The notes under the pieces were generated by a model. It was not told the DNA's origin. It saw nothing but the letters and a program-made list of their open reading frames with translations, and searched no databases. Positions 9,857 to 21,842 of a DNA stretch of 64,000 nucleotides are shown one piece after another. The first letter of the stretch is position 1. Every line of letters begins with the position of its first letter. The stretch comes from Lepidodermella squamata (taxonomy: Eukaryota > Gastrotricha). The position numbers and the translations under genes were made by a program. Location of the stretch: assembly GCA_047495785.1 (NCBI GenBank), contig JBLDXI010000015.1:4650001-4714000 (forward strand). The letters run 5' to 3'.

Positions 9857-10239
9857 GTTTCTATTCGGTTACACAGAAGGCAGGTGTAATTATTCAGGGA
9901 TAAATGAATGGTAAAGTATAGGCATGCGTGTGCACTGAAATCGTCGCCGCTGCGGTCACCTTGCGGCTGGCTATATGTGTGATGAAAAATTAATTGGCGC
10001 CGACACTTGGCAACAATCGAATCGCGGCGCGGCCGATTAGTGCGAGATGAAAAAACTGGCAAACACAAGTCGTATTATTATTATTATTGTTCCATTTTAT
10101 TTCCGGGAAAATCGCAACTTCCCATAAATTAATATTATAATACTCAATAGCAAAAATTGATCATATATCAGCGGGCTGAAGAGTAGTTTTATTGTGCTGA
10201 GAATATTAATATTAGCGAGAAATGTAGCACGGTAGTAAA
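9857..10239. other. Spacer between pseudophosphatase B and TRAPPC10
   Basis: This spacer contains the 5' flank of pseudophosphatase B and the 3' UTR of TRAPPC10. A short TTA run lies at about 10075-10087. No exon is supported. Confidence 0.5.
10188..10193 (-). terminator. Poly(A) signal of TRAPPC10
   Basis: The minus strand reads AATAAA about 47 bases past the TRAPPC10 stop codon at 10240. Confidence 0.5.
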
Positions 10240-13200
10240 TCACATGATGGCCTGATGATGCTGGGGGGTTGATTTTCGCGACAACAACGCCGCGAAATCA
10301 AAGTGTTGCGAGGCTATAGTCAGCCGGTCTTCGTACTCTGTCTCGCCGTCGTCCGACCGCGAGTCGTCGCGCACCGAGCACGACATCAACACGCGAATGA
10401 GCTTAGTCGACGGCGACAGCGTAGGCAGTCGCCACGCCAGCCGCGCCAAAACCGCCGGCAGTCTCGGCTGCTCACGGGCCGACAACAGCGATATAGAAAT
10501 CGACGGAGATGCCGAGTAGTCGAAAATCGGCGCGCCCAGCATCAACGCATCGTCGCCGTCCAGCTCAACGGCTATTACCGGGTCGACCAGTCTAGGCATA
10601 ACAACACTACCGCCATCGGTCGAATCGTCGATCAGCCGGCCCTGGGTGATGTCAATTACAACAAATACAACCAATGTATTAGAGACTAGAGTGGTCTCCA
10701 GCGAGAATTCAGCGCCAAAAGCGGCGGTCTTGTTGGCGATTGACGACGAAGAAAGACTAGCACCGTCGAACACATCGCGCTTTTCACTTGAGTCTGCTAA
10801 AGAGATTTCGCAGAGTTTCTCCTCCAAGGTAGAGATTCTGTTTAGAACGGCTTTACTGTCGCCATCAGGTGGCCGGAAAATGAGTGGTTTTATCGATTTG
10901 AAAGTAGCACCGCAGAGTAGACCGACAGCTGAGTCGAATAAATTTACCGAGGCCCGAACGAAATGAATGTGAGCGCCCGCTTCAAAGTCTGCTGTATGTG
11001 GAATGTCCTGAAATTCATAAAAGAAAAGAAAATATCACCTACAGCGTGTCCCAGAAGTTGCGAAACTATTTTTCAACTATTCTGGCAACTTTTATAGGAA
11101 ATTCAACTAATTTTATTAAATTAGAATATTCCATCTTTTATCCGCGATTTAACCGAAGAAATAAAAAATGTACCGGAGAAAACCCGGAAAATCCCGATGA
11201 TAACTATTTCGGTAATTTTCGATATTATACCCGGTTGGGCCAAAATTATCCGGTCTCTTTCAACCCCATTAACAAAAGACATGCTTGATTACTATTCTTG
11301 TGATTTTTTTTGAAATTTTCAAAAATTTGTCTGGCCATGAGATGGACTTTTCATCTCTCATTTTAGAGTTTCCGTGTATTTTTCCATGTATTTTCTTTGC
11401 TTGCGTTACCTATGGGATAAGCTATATTAATTAATGACAAAATTAGGGCAACTCACAAGTCTGAAAGCGACATCATTCTCAGTATTTGGAAATAGGGTCA
11501 AGTTATTTTCACTCTGTAGCACCACGATTTCTTCGAATTCTCGCGAGCCATTAGCATCGATGGCGGTCGAGACCTCAGGCCGGAAAGGAGGCTGGTTCAC
11601 GTGGTGGTGGCCCCCGTTTTCCATAGGATGGTCGTCATCGCCAAATGAATCGTAAGACCGGCGGCCGTAGTAACCGGACGGCCTCAGCACACTAGCAATT
11701 CGAAGAACGACTTCAACCGAACACTGATCGACCGGCTTAACAAATAGCGATCTGATTTTCAGATTAATTAACGCTGAGAATGAATTTGCCACCGGAGAGA
11801 GACTGATGCTGGAACAGGTGAAAAGGAAACTGCCAGATAGCATCGTACCAAGAGACTTTGTCGCCGCGACTTGTTGACTCAACGCGACCAGTTCTTCGTC
11901 AACATCACACAATTGAGAGTAAGCTTTAAGGTGGAGCAGCGCCCATATTCTTCGTCTCAATAGCTGATGCTCTTGACTAGTAGATGACTCGCTGACAATG
12001 TAGCACTCTCGTAACAAAAGTTTTAAGGCGGCTACCGCTAGATTCGAGCAACGAGAAGACAACCAAGCACCTATGCAGTCGAGCAGCAAAGGCTCGGCGG
12101 CGGTTTGAGCTGAGTAAGGCAACTTACAGCCGTTATTAGCGGCTTCTAGATAGATCTCAGCCAACTCGAATGCAACTTGCCGGGACCATCGCCTCATGGA
12201 AGATGCCTTCAACGTGGCGAGAAGAGATTCTGATAACTCGATCAAGGCACTGACAAAATTATCAGGCGTTGAACTGGTCAATAACCGGGCTAATTTATCG
12301 GAGTGAGATTCTGGCCTCGCTGGTACATCACCGTTTTTCGCAGCACTTCGATACCGCAACAACTGGAGAATAGAAACAGTGGCTTGGAGACACTCGGACT
12401 CATCTTTCACCGCGGTCAAAAACCCTGATTGCCTACCCAGGCGAGACAAGGCCTTTAAAGCGTGATGTCCCAACAAATTCACATCCACCGGGCTTTGAGA
12501 CGACGGCGCTGAGATTGACGACGAGGCTAATACTTGGCACGCGGCGGCTGTTTCGCTGAATAAAACAAAAATAAACGCGTCGGTGACACTTTGCGGCGAC
12601 GGATGAGTGACCTTGGCGCCAATCGACAGTTGGCGAGACTCAACTACGACACTGTGTGCGACTTGAAGCGCGTAACTTGCCAGCCGGTTCGCGGCAGCAG
12701 ATGGCTTCAACCGGGTCGGAATAAACTCGGATGCCGCCGCCATTCGAAATATGACAGCGGCTTGCCTGGCCAGTAGCTCCGCCCGCGTCTCAATCAAAGG
12801 GTGCTTCCCGCTTTCTAACATCATCAACGGGCATGGCGAGGTCGGCCAATCACTCTCAACACCTGGAACTAGTCGCACGCAGTCGATATGAGACGGCGAT
12901 TGAGCGAGACATTCGTCAATCCACACAGCTATCGGCCGACCGGCGTGGCAAAAGCAATTTGCTGCCGATTGGGAGATAACCGCGTCGATCAAGTCAAGCC
13001 GAGCTAACGCATCGTCGAATAGAGAAAGAGCTGCGTAACCTCTCGCAACTGCCTCCTCGAGTAGGAACATGTTGGCGAAGTACAACCGCTCGTCACTAGC
13101 GCCTTTTAAGGGGGCTGCGGCCATAGCGGCTCGGCAGCACCGTTCTCGCTCAACACGAGCGACTTCTTCAATCCTCCTCACTCGTTCTATCGCTTGAATC

Positions 13201-13915
13201 GCGAGCAAGGAATGTAACGAAGCCGATAACCGTTCACAGGCAAACGGGTCCAGCTCAAGCCGGTTATTGTAGGGCTGGAATGAGAAGCAATGCACGTTTC
13301 GATTCGCATTATTCAACCCGCGAATTTTTTCACTCAGCTGCTGCTGCGCTCGATTTGTGGTCGAAATCAAGGACGTGATTTGCGATTGAGGCTCGACGTG
13401 TAAAATTACGAGACCGGTCAGATCGATTCGGTTGACCGGGCATTCGGGGGTCGGGACACTGGCGTCTAACCACGACTCGATGCGCGACTTGACCGTATCC
13501 CACTTTATAGTATCCGCGTCTGAAATCGTGAGCCAGTATAACCGTAACAAAGGCGGGCCGATAACTGACAGCCATGCGGCCTGTTTCTTCGCTGAGGAAC
13601 CAACGAGGAGCCACGTTGGAGACGGTTTGTCCGGCAGCATCTCAATCCGAAACGAGACGTATCGCTGAACTCCATCGGCAAATAAACTGGAATGACAATA
13701 CTAAGTTATGCTAAAAAAATAGCAAAATTGCACCCACGCGTATGGAGCGGCTGTTCCGTTTAAGGTGGCGCAAATTCGCTCTTTCCACGTGATGAACGAC
13801 GCTATATCACCGCTGACTGCACAAAATTAATGAGTTATTTAGTATAATAGGCCCTTCCCATATTCAGCGTATTCAGCTCACCTGAGACAGTAAAAACATC
13901 TCCACCTGCCATCAT
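10240..13915 (-). CDS. TRAPPC10: TRAPP complex subunit 10 (TRAPPII-specific, TRS130-like)
   Basis: Four exons (13915-13882, 13816-13738, 13686-11457, 11007-10240) join in frame to 1036 residues, against about 1260 in vertebrates. The N-terminus matches TRAPPC10 across two junctions (VFTVSGD, then YALFADGVQRYVSFRIEMLP, LLRLYWLTISDADTIKWDTV). The helical core has LVILHVE, KIRGLNNANRNVHC and ANMFLLEEAVARGYAALSLFDDALARLDLIDAV, typed here in parts. The C-terminal part is a beta-rich segment ending LSPSTKLIRVLMS before a polar tail. TRAPPC10 is a TRAPPII subunit that activates Rab11/Ypt31-type GTPases and tethers vesicles at the late Golgi. The last intron (11008-11456) is long for this locus and may contain a transposon scrap. 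Identification rests on the N-terminal third; the C-terminal half is divergent. Confidence 0.75.
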
Positions 13916-14712
13916 GTGATCATTGAGAATTATAATTTCTAAAACGACAAAAAGAACCGCTATTCGAAAACAGTATCAACGTTTATTTGTTTTGCTCGAT
14001 CTCTTCCTTCGCAATATATATATATTTATATAATATGTATAACAGTTCATTTTATATACAGTCATATAACATTATCATATAATTCCAAGTCAACAAACAA
14101 CAGGCCATGAATATCGGTCACTTATTGCGTTGGCACATGTAAACTTGAAGAAACTGACGAATATTGAGGACGAGGAATGAACGAATACGATAGGTCAATT
14201 TGTCATTTCAAAATTCAGCAATTCATACAGCCGTAAATACTGATACTTGAAAAATCAGAACACAAAGCACCCAGTGTTAAAACAAGCAACATTTCATGAT
14301 ACGAGAAATAAAAAACATTCGAAATTGCATATCAAAAGACTCGCAATTTTTACATCCTCGGTTTTTGGTAGAAATTGAGAACGAAAAGCAGGGTTGCAGC
14401 CAACGCTTCATTTTCAACACGCGCACACGCAAGACACGCAGATCGGAATGCGAAAAATTCCTCATCATACGCAAAATAAATAATATTATTATAAAAAAGA
14501 TGCGACCGCCTAGTCAAAAAATCAAAACGTATCTTGCATCGCATCAATACTGGTATAATATTTACAAAATACTATGCCGAGTTGAATTTTGCTCACTATC
14601 AAATTGGTAAATAATTTCATCAGAGGCGGGCGGACTCGCGGATAACTTCAAATGAAAAGCATTAAAATTTGAAGAGTAACTGAATAATAATTTTGAATCA
14701 AACAAGCGTCTA
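13916..14712. other. Spacer between TRAPPC10 and the GluN1 gene
   Basis: The left part is the 5' flank of TRAPPC10. It includes an AT run (ATATATATATTTATATAATATG) near 14015. The rest is probably the 3' UTR of the NMDA-receptor gene. Open frames of about 65-104 codons here overlap on both strands and show no motif. Confidence 0.5.
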
Positions 14713-17700
14713 TCATACAGTGCTGTCGCCTATGGTCGGTTTCTGCGTCAACACTATGCTGCCGGCGTTACTTGGTTGCGAGGGAGCAGCATTGTGAGGG
14801 TATCGCATCACCAATTGTTGAAATTGTTGAGTACTTGCTGGATTGGGTCTCTGCAAAAAAATTAACATTATTAATGAGCCTGAACTCAAAATGTCTCCTT
14901 ATTTCATCTAAATTTTGTTTAAATGAAAGCACTTGGTGAGGTCAAAACTGTTTCCCTTTGCTCCGCTGGACATCTGATATCTAAAATAACTCACTTCGGA
15001 CAGTTGAGGCACGATCTCGTCGAAAATTTGCCGCTCATTCAAATCATCAGCGTCAGCAAACGTCCGCTGGATTTGTTTTCTCCGGACAAACAATCGCCAG
15101 CGCTCGACGGCTCTCCGCGCCAGGGCCATTCGGCGTTCGCGACTTGCGCGTCGCCGTTTGTAGGCGAGTTCAGCGCCGAGAAGCAGGCACCCGGCGCCGA
15201 TACCGCCTACGACCAGCATGAACACGCCGGCCATGTTGCCGAGACCGAGCGTAGCCGGCACGGACTCTTTGCCAACGCAGCGGGCGCCCCGTCGGAAAAT
15301 GTACTTGTTGTCGAGCTTCTCCATATCGCCTCGCTCGTGGAACGACAAAATCGCAATATTCACGTCTTGCATCCACGGAGAGTGCTTAGGTAGCCCGACA
15401 GCATAACCACTCCTCCCGAACACCTCGCCTGCAGTCACCAGTTCGCAGTCTAAAAATCGACATTAAACGTTAAAAAGGATTAAAAGAGAATATTATCTAA
15501 TTACTGTGTGCAGCTTCGTAATAAAGGCGACTTGAATCCCAAATAAATGCATGCAACCGGCCGTTGACAACATCACGTATCGCATCGTCCGGGTTATCGT
15601 AATTTCCATTCGCTTCCATCGTCCGGAAAATTGTGGCGAGTTCAGCTTGGCTCCGGAAGTAGTTTGCCACTGCTGAGTTGCGCACAGTAGCAAATCTGAA
15701 CTGCTCGGTCGGATTTCTCAGACGCTAAAATTATACAGATAATAACGCTGTTTAAGGGTGAATTCATGAACCTACCGGATCTGTGATACCAGTTATAGAA
15801 GCTTCTGGTCGGTCCAACACAAGGAAAGCGGCAAGACTAGAGAAAAAATTAGAATTAAAACATATTTAAGGAGGTTTTCGTCTTCTGACTAACTTGGCAG
15901 TGTATGAAGCTACGATGATCATCGCGAAGCCGGCCCATACTATGCCGAGTACACGAGCAGAGAAGGACCGTGGCGTGCCTTCACCAATGCCAGAATTGAG
16001 CAAAACACCCCAAGCGAACCAGACAGCGGTCGATAGGTTGAGGGCGTCTTCTTCCGCGTCGTCTTGAGCTGCGAGCTTGAAGCGTCCGAAAGGCGAGAAT
16101 CGGTCGAACAGGTACAGAAAAGCAGCGACCACGTGGACCGCCACAAAAACTAGCAGCCAGAGCGATTTCTCGAAAGGCTGCAGAAATGATCCGAGACTTG
16201 AGTCCTTGGCAGTTTTTCGAACTAAAATGGTCATCCCTTGGTACTTGAACGGTTTAGAAAAATCTACGGCATCGGCCCGCTCGGGCGTGACGACAAAAGG
16301 CGCGACGATCATGTCGGCTTTGCTGCGCAGCAACTCGCCCACCATGCCGTCCCACTCCTGCTCGCCACTCGTCTGATTCACCACGATATCGCCATGCCGG
16401 CCGTCAGGGCTCAGCGACAGCTCGTAGGAAACATTCAACGCGCCGGCTAACATTTGAACCAACTCAACTACGTAGCCTTTACAGCAGAGTAATTCGTAGC
16501 GATTCGAGTCGTCAGACGTGCGTTTTGCTTCTGCGGACGAAACCGGCCCGGCTGACTGATCCTGCGCGGTTAACCGCCTCCGACACAGCACGATAGGCTC
16601 AGGATCGTCGCCCTCCGCCTGCGGATTGGCTAGGGCGGAACAGTTTGGCTGAGCATCGGGCCCGCTTTGAGTATTGGGCGGTAGCGGCATCGCTGTCATG
16701 AAAGGCTTTTCAGCAATACTGACCACGCGGATGTGCTGCGCTAGTCTACGACCCTTCGGCCGCTGCCGGCTGCCACCCGGCCAGATGATTTCGTCATGAA
16801 ACAAACGCAGCCGTTCGACACCTTTGCCCGTCTCATACGCGCCGACCGAGACGAGCCCGGTGCCGGACGATGACGCGCTGCTGTCGGCTATCGTCACCAC
16901 CTCGGCATTGTTGTCATTCAAATTATCGGGTGCGGTGTTGAGAACATCGTAACGAGCCGATATTCGATCGCCGAACTCGTTCATCTCCAATCGACCCGTT
17001 CTCGCACCGAGCGGTAGGCCAACATTAGGCTCGCGAGAGTCTTCGAGTCGCACGCCTCTTATAGACGCGAGTAGGTGAGGCGCTAGTCGCAGCCACCTGT
17101 CGTCAAGTGGCGTCGATACGCAACCGGCTGGGGGTCGTAATTGGGCTAAGTCATCAGGCGACTCGCGCCTGAATTTCGAATCGAATTCAATAAGGCCTTT
17201 CGTGGCCAAAGCTAATGCATCGAGTAACAGCTCCGTATTGGACCGGCCGAATTGCAGTTGACCCGCGAGAAGACCGGACGGTCTACTGGGGGCGCTTAGA
17301 GCCGGCTCTGAGACCAGCCAAACGGATGTTGCATCAAACAAATCGGCTGTGCTTCCGCTTAGGAACAGCGCAGTGGCTTCTTGCGTACTGTTCAAAAAAC
17401 ACCTTAAATTATCATTTCGTTTTTTTCGCTCGAGGAACTCACGTTAGATAGGCGAGAAAAACTCGAGTATGTAACACCGCTAGGGTGGATACAACTGAAG
17501 ACATATTCGCTTCCGGAACTACGCTTATCACCCGTTCGAGCTATTGGGATAAAATTTCAATTAGTTTTTTCCGTCCTCATTTTCATTGATCGATCACAAC
17601 GAACCTCTGACGGTACATCAAAAGCAACACGAACAACAAATGACATGCAAGACTCTGACAACATTGAAACGGTAACACCATGGTGACAATGAGCATTGAT

Positions 17701-18392
17701 TTTTCGGCGGCGCAACTTACATTAATGCCGAGTTCGGAAGCCCGTGTTTGTAAATAGGCAAGAAAAATGCGCCCGTCCTGTGAAGCCGAGTGAATGAGAT
17801 TAGCGTTTTGGAATCCTAGTTTTGAGAGCAATCGCAGCCACAGGTCAGCCTGCTGTAGCTGCGCGGGAACGACGCGCATGAGGTACTCGTGGGAATTCTG
17901 TATTATGCATCGAAAACAATGATTAATTAATCAACCGGTGAATCGGCAATTAGATCCGCGTCGTACCTTATCACTGAATACGTTCTGCCGCGCTGAAGTA
18001 GAAATGACTGGAATTTTGTAAAAACCGTAAGTGAAAGAAGCAGTAGCAGTGACAATTTCGTCGTCCGGCCGCAGCGCGACAATGGCGGCGTGCGGCGGCT
18101 GGCGCGACATCACGTCGCACATGTGCTCGACGAAGCGGATCGGGTTGTCGCCCGACACGATGGCCGGCACGGCGTTGATCGCGATGCCGGCATTGGTGCG
18201 CTGCAGGTAGGCGTTGAACGTCGGCACTGCCTCTTCGACGACGCGACGATCGTCCGTCGACGAGATCAGCACGCTGATCGTGTAGGCGGTCGGTCCCGAG
18301 GCAGCGCAGAGCTCGATGACAACGAACAGTTCGAACAGATAGTTGATCAAACAATGTTGGAGTTTGCCAATACAGAACGTAAATGGAATCAT
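14713..18392 (-). CDS. NMDA-type ionotropic glutamate receptor, GluN1 subunit
   Basis: Eight exons (18392-17967, 17897-17721, 17540-17443, 17387-15894, 15836-15776, 15724-15505, 15449-14995, 14850-14713) join in frame to 1022 residues. In order: a hydrophobic leader; the amino-terminal domain (FVEHMCDVMSRQPPHAAIVA, TYGFYKIPVIS); the S1 ligand lobe (WDGMVGELL, ADMIVAPF, FSKPFKYQGMTILV); M1 and the pore loop AWGVLLNSGIGEG with its channel Asn; the M3 gate motif SYTANLAAFLVLDRPE, rebuilt across the intron at 15837-15893; S2 (ANYFRSQAELATIFRTMEAN, HAFIWDS); and M4 (NMAGVFMLVVGG). GluN1 is the obligatory glycine-binding NMDA subunit at synapses. Three glycine contacts differ from the vertebrate subunit (see findings). 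The tail is Arg-rich after M4 and ends in the PDZ-ligand-like sequence DSTV. Confidence 0.93.
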
Positions 18393-18791
18393 AAAAACAC
18401 CTAAAAATAAGCAGAAAAAACCACCTTAAAACCAACTGCTATCAAACACTTTAGTTGAGAACTATTAACAGAGGCGGCTGTGATAAGTATTTACAGCACA
18501 GAGTTGATCGTCAAACGTATATTACCAAGTGATCGCAACTCGGAAAAGCGCACGCAGAAATTTGTATTTTGTTGAAACGTAATACCTTCAGTCACGTTCG
18601 AATGCAGCGAGTTGAGAAACCGAAAACACAAACAACAAGATCACTTCGCAATATATTTACACAATGTTGCAAATGATCGCCTCGATAATCGCGCACGAGT
18701 AAAAAGATTATTATTTGTATTTGCAGACTAAATTTTCGTTCGCGAAAGTAAAGACGAGTCAAAATGTCATTCCACACATGCAACTTGGCGA
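18393..18791. other. Spacer between the GluN1 and CHTOP genes
   Basis: This spacer holds the promoter side of the GluN1 gene and the 3' end of CHTOP. I see no clear TATA box and no further exon. Confidence 0.5.
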
Positions 18792-19982
18792 TTACTTTTG
18801 CCAGTAGCTTTCCATGTCGGCATCCAGACTCTGCTTCGATGGCTGGCCGCCGCGATTTTGGTTGTTATTAGGGCCACGGCCCGATCGATTACCTCCACGA
18901 CCACGGCTGATTAAGTAAAACTAGCTTAGTTTCGAGGATAATTTTTTCTTGCAATTTTTTACCGTCCACCACGATTGTTCTGGTTCTGTTGCCGCTGGTT
19001 TTGATTTTGCTGTTGACCAGCGCTAAAATATCGAACGTTTTGCTGGGCTATATTTGGTGGGAAATAAATCAATAAGGCACCAAATTGCATGGTTTATTTT
19101 GGCAAACGAACCACTTCCGCCTCGCTTGCCGCCGTTATTATTTTGTCTTCCATTAATCTGCTGTTGCTTCTGTTGTTTAGGCTGTTGTTGCTTTTGAGGC
19201 GAGCCTTGCTTTGGGCCCAAGCGCTGGCTCAGCGACAGTCTTTTAGCTCCCAGACGACCAGCGAGCAAAGACTTGCCTCGCTGGCGATTAGGGCTCTTCA
19301 TCGGGCTTTTATTAAATCCACCTTAAAATGATTAATTCAAGTATTTTTTTCAGATTCAGATCGGTTATGTCCACTTACCAAGACTCCGACGTTGACCAAC
19401 TGGTGCTGATGCAGCACCGAGGGGCCCGCGCCCACGGGCAGGCTGTCCGGGTTTACCACCGAGACGCTGCAAGACACTTCGCTGAAAATTAAGATAACGT
19501 CAACTTAAGACCTTGATGTTATCATCCAAGTTACTTACTTTCTTCAATTTCTGCGCCGCCACGCGGGCAGCAGTAGGACGGGCAAGCATTTGTTGGGCTA
19601 GCCTGCGGTTTTGTGCAGAGGCCTTGCGTAAAATGGCCTGAGCAGCGCGCTGCTCCTGGATCGACTGGGGCGAACGCATCTGCCCCTTCAACGGCGACCT
19701 CTGCATCATTTGCTGTTGACCTCTACGACCACCGCCCGGGCTACTACGAGCACGACCTCCGATGACACCAATAGGGGCGCCGCCGTTCCCACTGCGCTGC
19801 CTGGCCGCCGCCATTTTACTGGCGAAAACAAGTGCACTGCTGTCAATTGAGCCACCGCCTCCGAAATTCATCTGCGGCGGCGACATCCAGCCAGCACTGT
19901 TCACGCGGACTTGTTGTTGCGGCGGCTGCGGTTGCTGGACAGGAAACGTCGCCTGGGCAGACTGGCGAGCCGACGACAACAT
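18792..19982 (-). CDS. CHTOP: CHTOP (chromatin target of PRMT1) mRNA-export adaptor
   Basis: Five exons (19982-19539, 19481-19379, 19321-19112, 19047-18963, 18906-18792) join in frame to 318 residues; human CHTOP is about 250. The diagnostic block is at about residues 122-160: ASAQNRRLAQQM, then KLKKRSVLQRLGGKPGQP, very close to the ASARNRRLAQQM...LKQRLGK block of CHTOP. Around it are Gln/Pro-rich and Arg-Gly-rich stretches (RGRGGNRSGRGP) that are substrates for PRMT1-type methylation in the family. The protein ends with SKQSLDADMESYWQK, which resembles the C-terminal LDAxLDxY motif of CHTOP/ALYREF that contacts UAP56. CHTOP joins the TREX complex and helps load NXF1 on mRNA in the nucleus. 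The N-terminal UAP56 motif of vertebrates is not seen in the called first exon, so a further upstream exon is possible. Confidence 0.8.
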
Positions 19983-21842
19983 AGCAAAACTTGACGGTGA
20001 ATGAACACAACGAAATGTAGATGATCATCATGTTGAAACAGGAAACGGTTGAGCAGATAGTTTGAAGATACAGGTATAAACATAAAGGCGGCGCTTTTGT
20101 ATCTTTTTCATCATCATCATCATCATGAATTCTCTAGGCCAAGTTGCGCAGCTTTTGAGGTAGCTGTGTGAGCAGTCGCGGCGGTCAACAATTAAGTAGA
20201 AACGAGTGTCAATTCGTTAAATGCTGGTTGTTTTAGCTCTCATGTGAAATAAAATCACAGCAAAACAAACGCCCATTGTTTCTGGCGCAGTTATTTGCCT
20301 TTCGTTCCATTTAAAATGAAACGTTATTTGCATAATTACAAGGCACTTTTTCGGCTGTTTGAACAAATTTCAGGCGCTTTTCCAGCGAAAAATACCCGCG
20401 AAAACAATTCGCGATATAATGAATGAAACAACCACGGAAATTCGCGATCTTTCAGCCAGGAAGAGCTGACGTCTTCGCCAATCAGGCAGTTCCGGATTTC
20501 GTTTCGTCATTACATATACATGCACGGCGCCGAGATCAGCCGTGATGTTCATTAAAGCAATTTTCACCCACGAGGCCTCAACAACCGGGTTACGACTACC
20601 GCTTATATCACTTTCGAGAGGACGCATTCAGCTGGTTAAAATATTAGACCTTCCCACGTCAGACACAGTTCTCCTGCTCCACTCGCAGCAATGTGCGTGT
20701 GACCGGCGATGTGGGGGCACATGATGAAGTAATTCGCTGAAAAACGACTGATTAATCTAATGCTAGTCCTACATACGGCAGCTCGCTCAGCTTCGCGTAT
20801 TTCTTATCCGGCTCTTGCTATATATACATACGAAAAAAGAAGAAATTAATTCATACCGTTCGTTGAGGGACATGTTCGTCGGTTTTGAATTCAAATTGCG
20901 GACTATTTGCTGCAACGACGCCATTTGTTGATGATAGCCGACCGACCCGAAAAATGCAATGAGCGTGTGTATAAAAGAGCCTAAAGTGTAAATGAGTCAT
21001 AAACAGCGGGTACAATATCATCATCATCATATCCGTTATCGTCGAGAAGCCACAAGACATTTCATTGAAGCAATCAAAGAGAGAAATCGATTGTGAACGA
21101 AAGATACAAAATCGATGGTACCCACACTAGTTAAACGACACGATGAATCTTGCGGTGGCTATGGCGGGTGCCATTGTAGTATGGAACATAAGTAATAGCG
21201 GTTTTAGATCGCAGTAATAGCAGTAGCGAAGAAGTCAGCTTATTGAGCCGCTGGCAGAAGTTCGAGAATCGATACAAATTTGCATCTAAAAAGCAAATAA
21301 TGGTCCTACGACAAATCATCAGCAAGTGAACGTCAAATGAGCGCCGTTTCTAATAAATTGGCATCGAATAAATTGCATTTTCACGGCATAAACAACATTA
21401 GCTGGTGGGCGCATATCTCCACGTCGAAAGTGTTATTCTATTTCATCCATCTCTAATAACCAATAACCAATAATCAGTATATTAGAATTTCTATTCCGAT
21501 CCGCGGACACTAGTAATAGCAGGAAAGAATAGATTCGATAGCTCCCGCGCCGCAAGTGTCGCTACTGCGGACAAAGCAATGCATCCGAAATTATCAAATA
21601 TATTGTAAATATAACAGATCAGGCACTTTTTAATTTTCAAGCACTTTATGAACTGGAATGACGCACCAAATGATTGTATACCGGAAGCATACTTTTCTAT
21701 AGAAAGATGACTATATAAATTTTTAGGGTATGCTAAGCAAACCCACAGTAAAATATCACTTTGACATAAAGGCTCGATATAAAAGGCAGAGGAGATTTAC
21801 AAGATCTACACAATAATGCAGTAAGTCGTTGTTTCATAGAAA
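19983..21842. other. Non-coding stretch between CHTOP and CLIC
   Basis: I find no supported gene here. A (TCA)n run lies at 20108-20126 and a shorter ATC/CAT run near 21018-21032. Several 60-85-codon open frames exist without recognisable motifs. The right part may be the 3' UTR of the CLIC gene and the left part 5' non-coding exons of CHTOP. Confidence 0.45.
20108..20126. repeat. (TCA)n microsatellite
   Basis: Six perfect TCA/ATC trinucleotide units in non-coding DNA upstream of CHTOP. Confidence 0.8.

Noticed and set aside
10303-10689. 128-codon plus-strand open frame very rich in Arg and Gln
   Set aside because: It is the antisense shadow of the last TRAPPC10 exon; its composition comes from the complementary codons.
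18090-18435. Arg/His-rich open frames on both strands at the start of the GluN1 gene
   Set aside because: These are shadow frames of the GC-rich first GluN1 exon, which is supported by homology.
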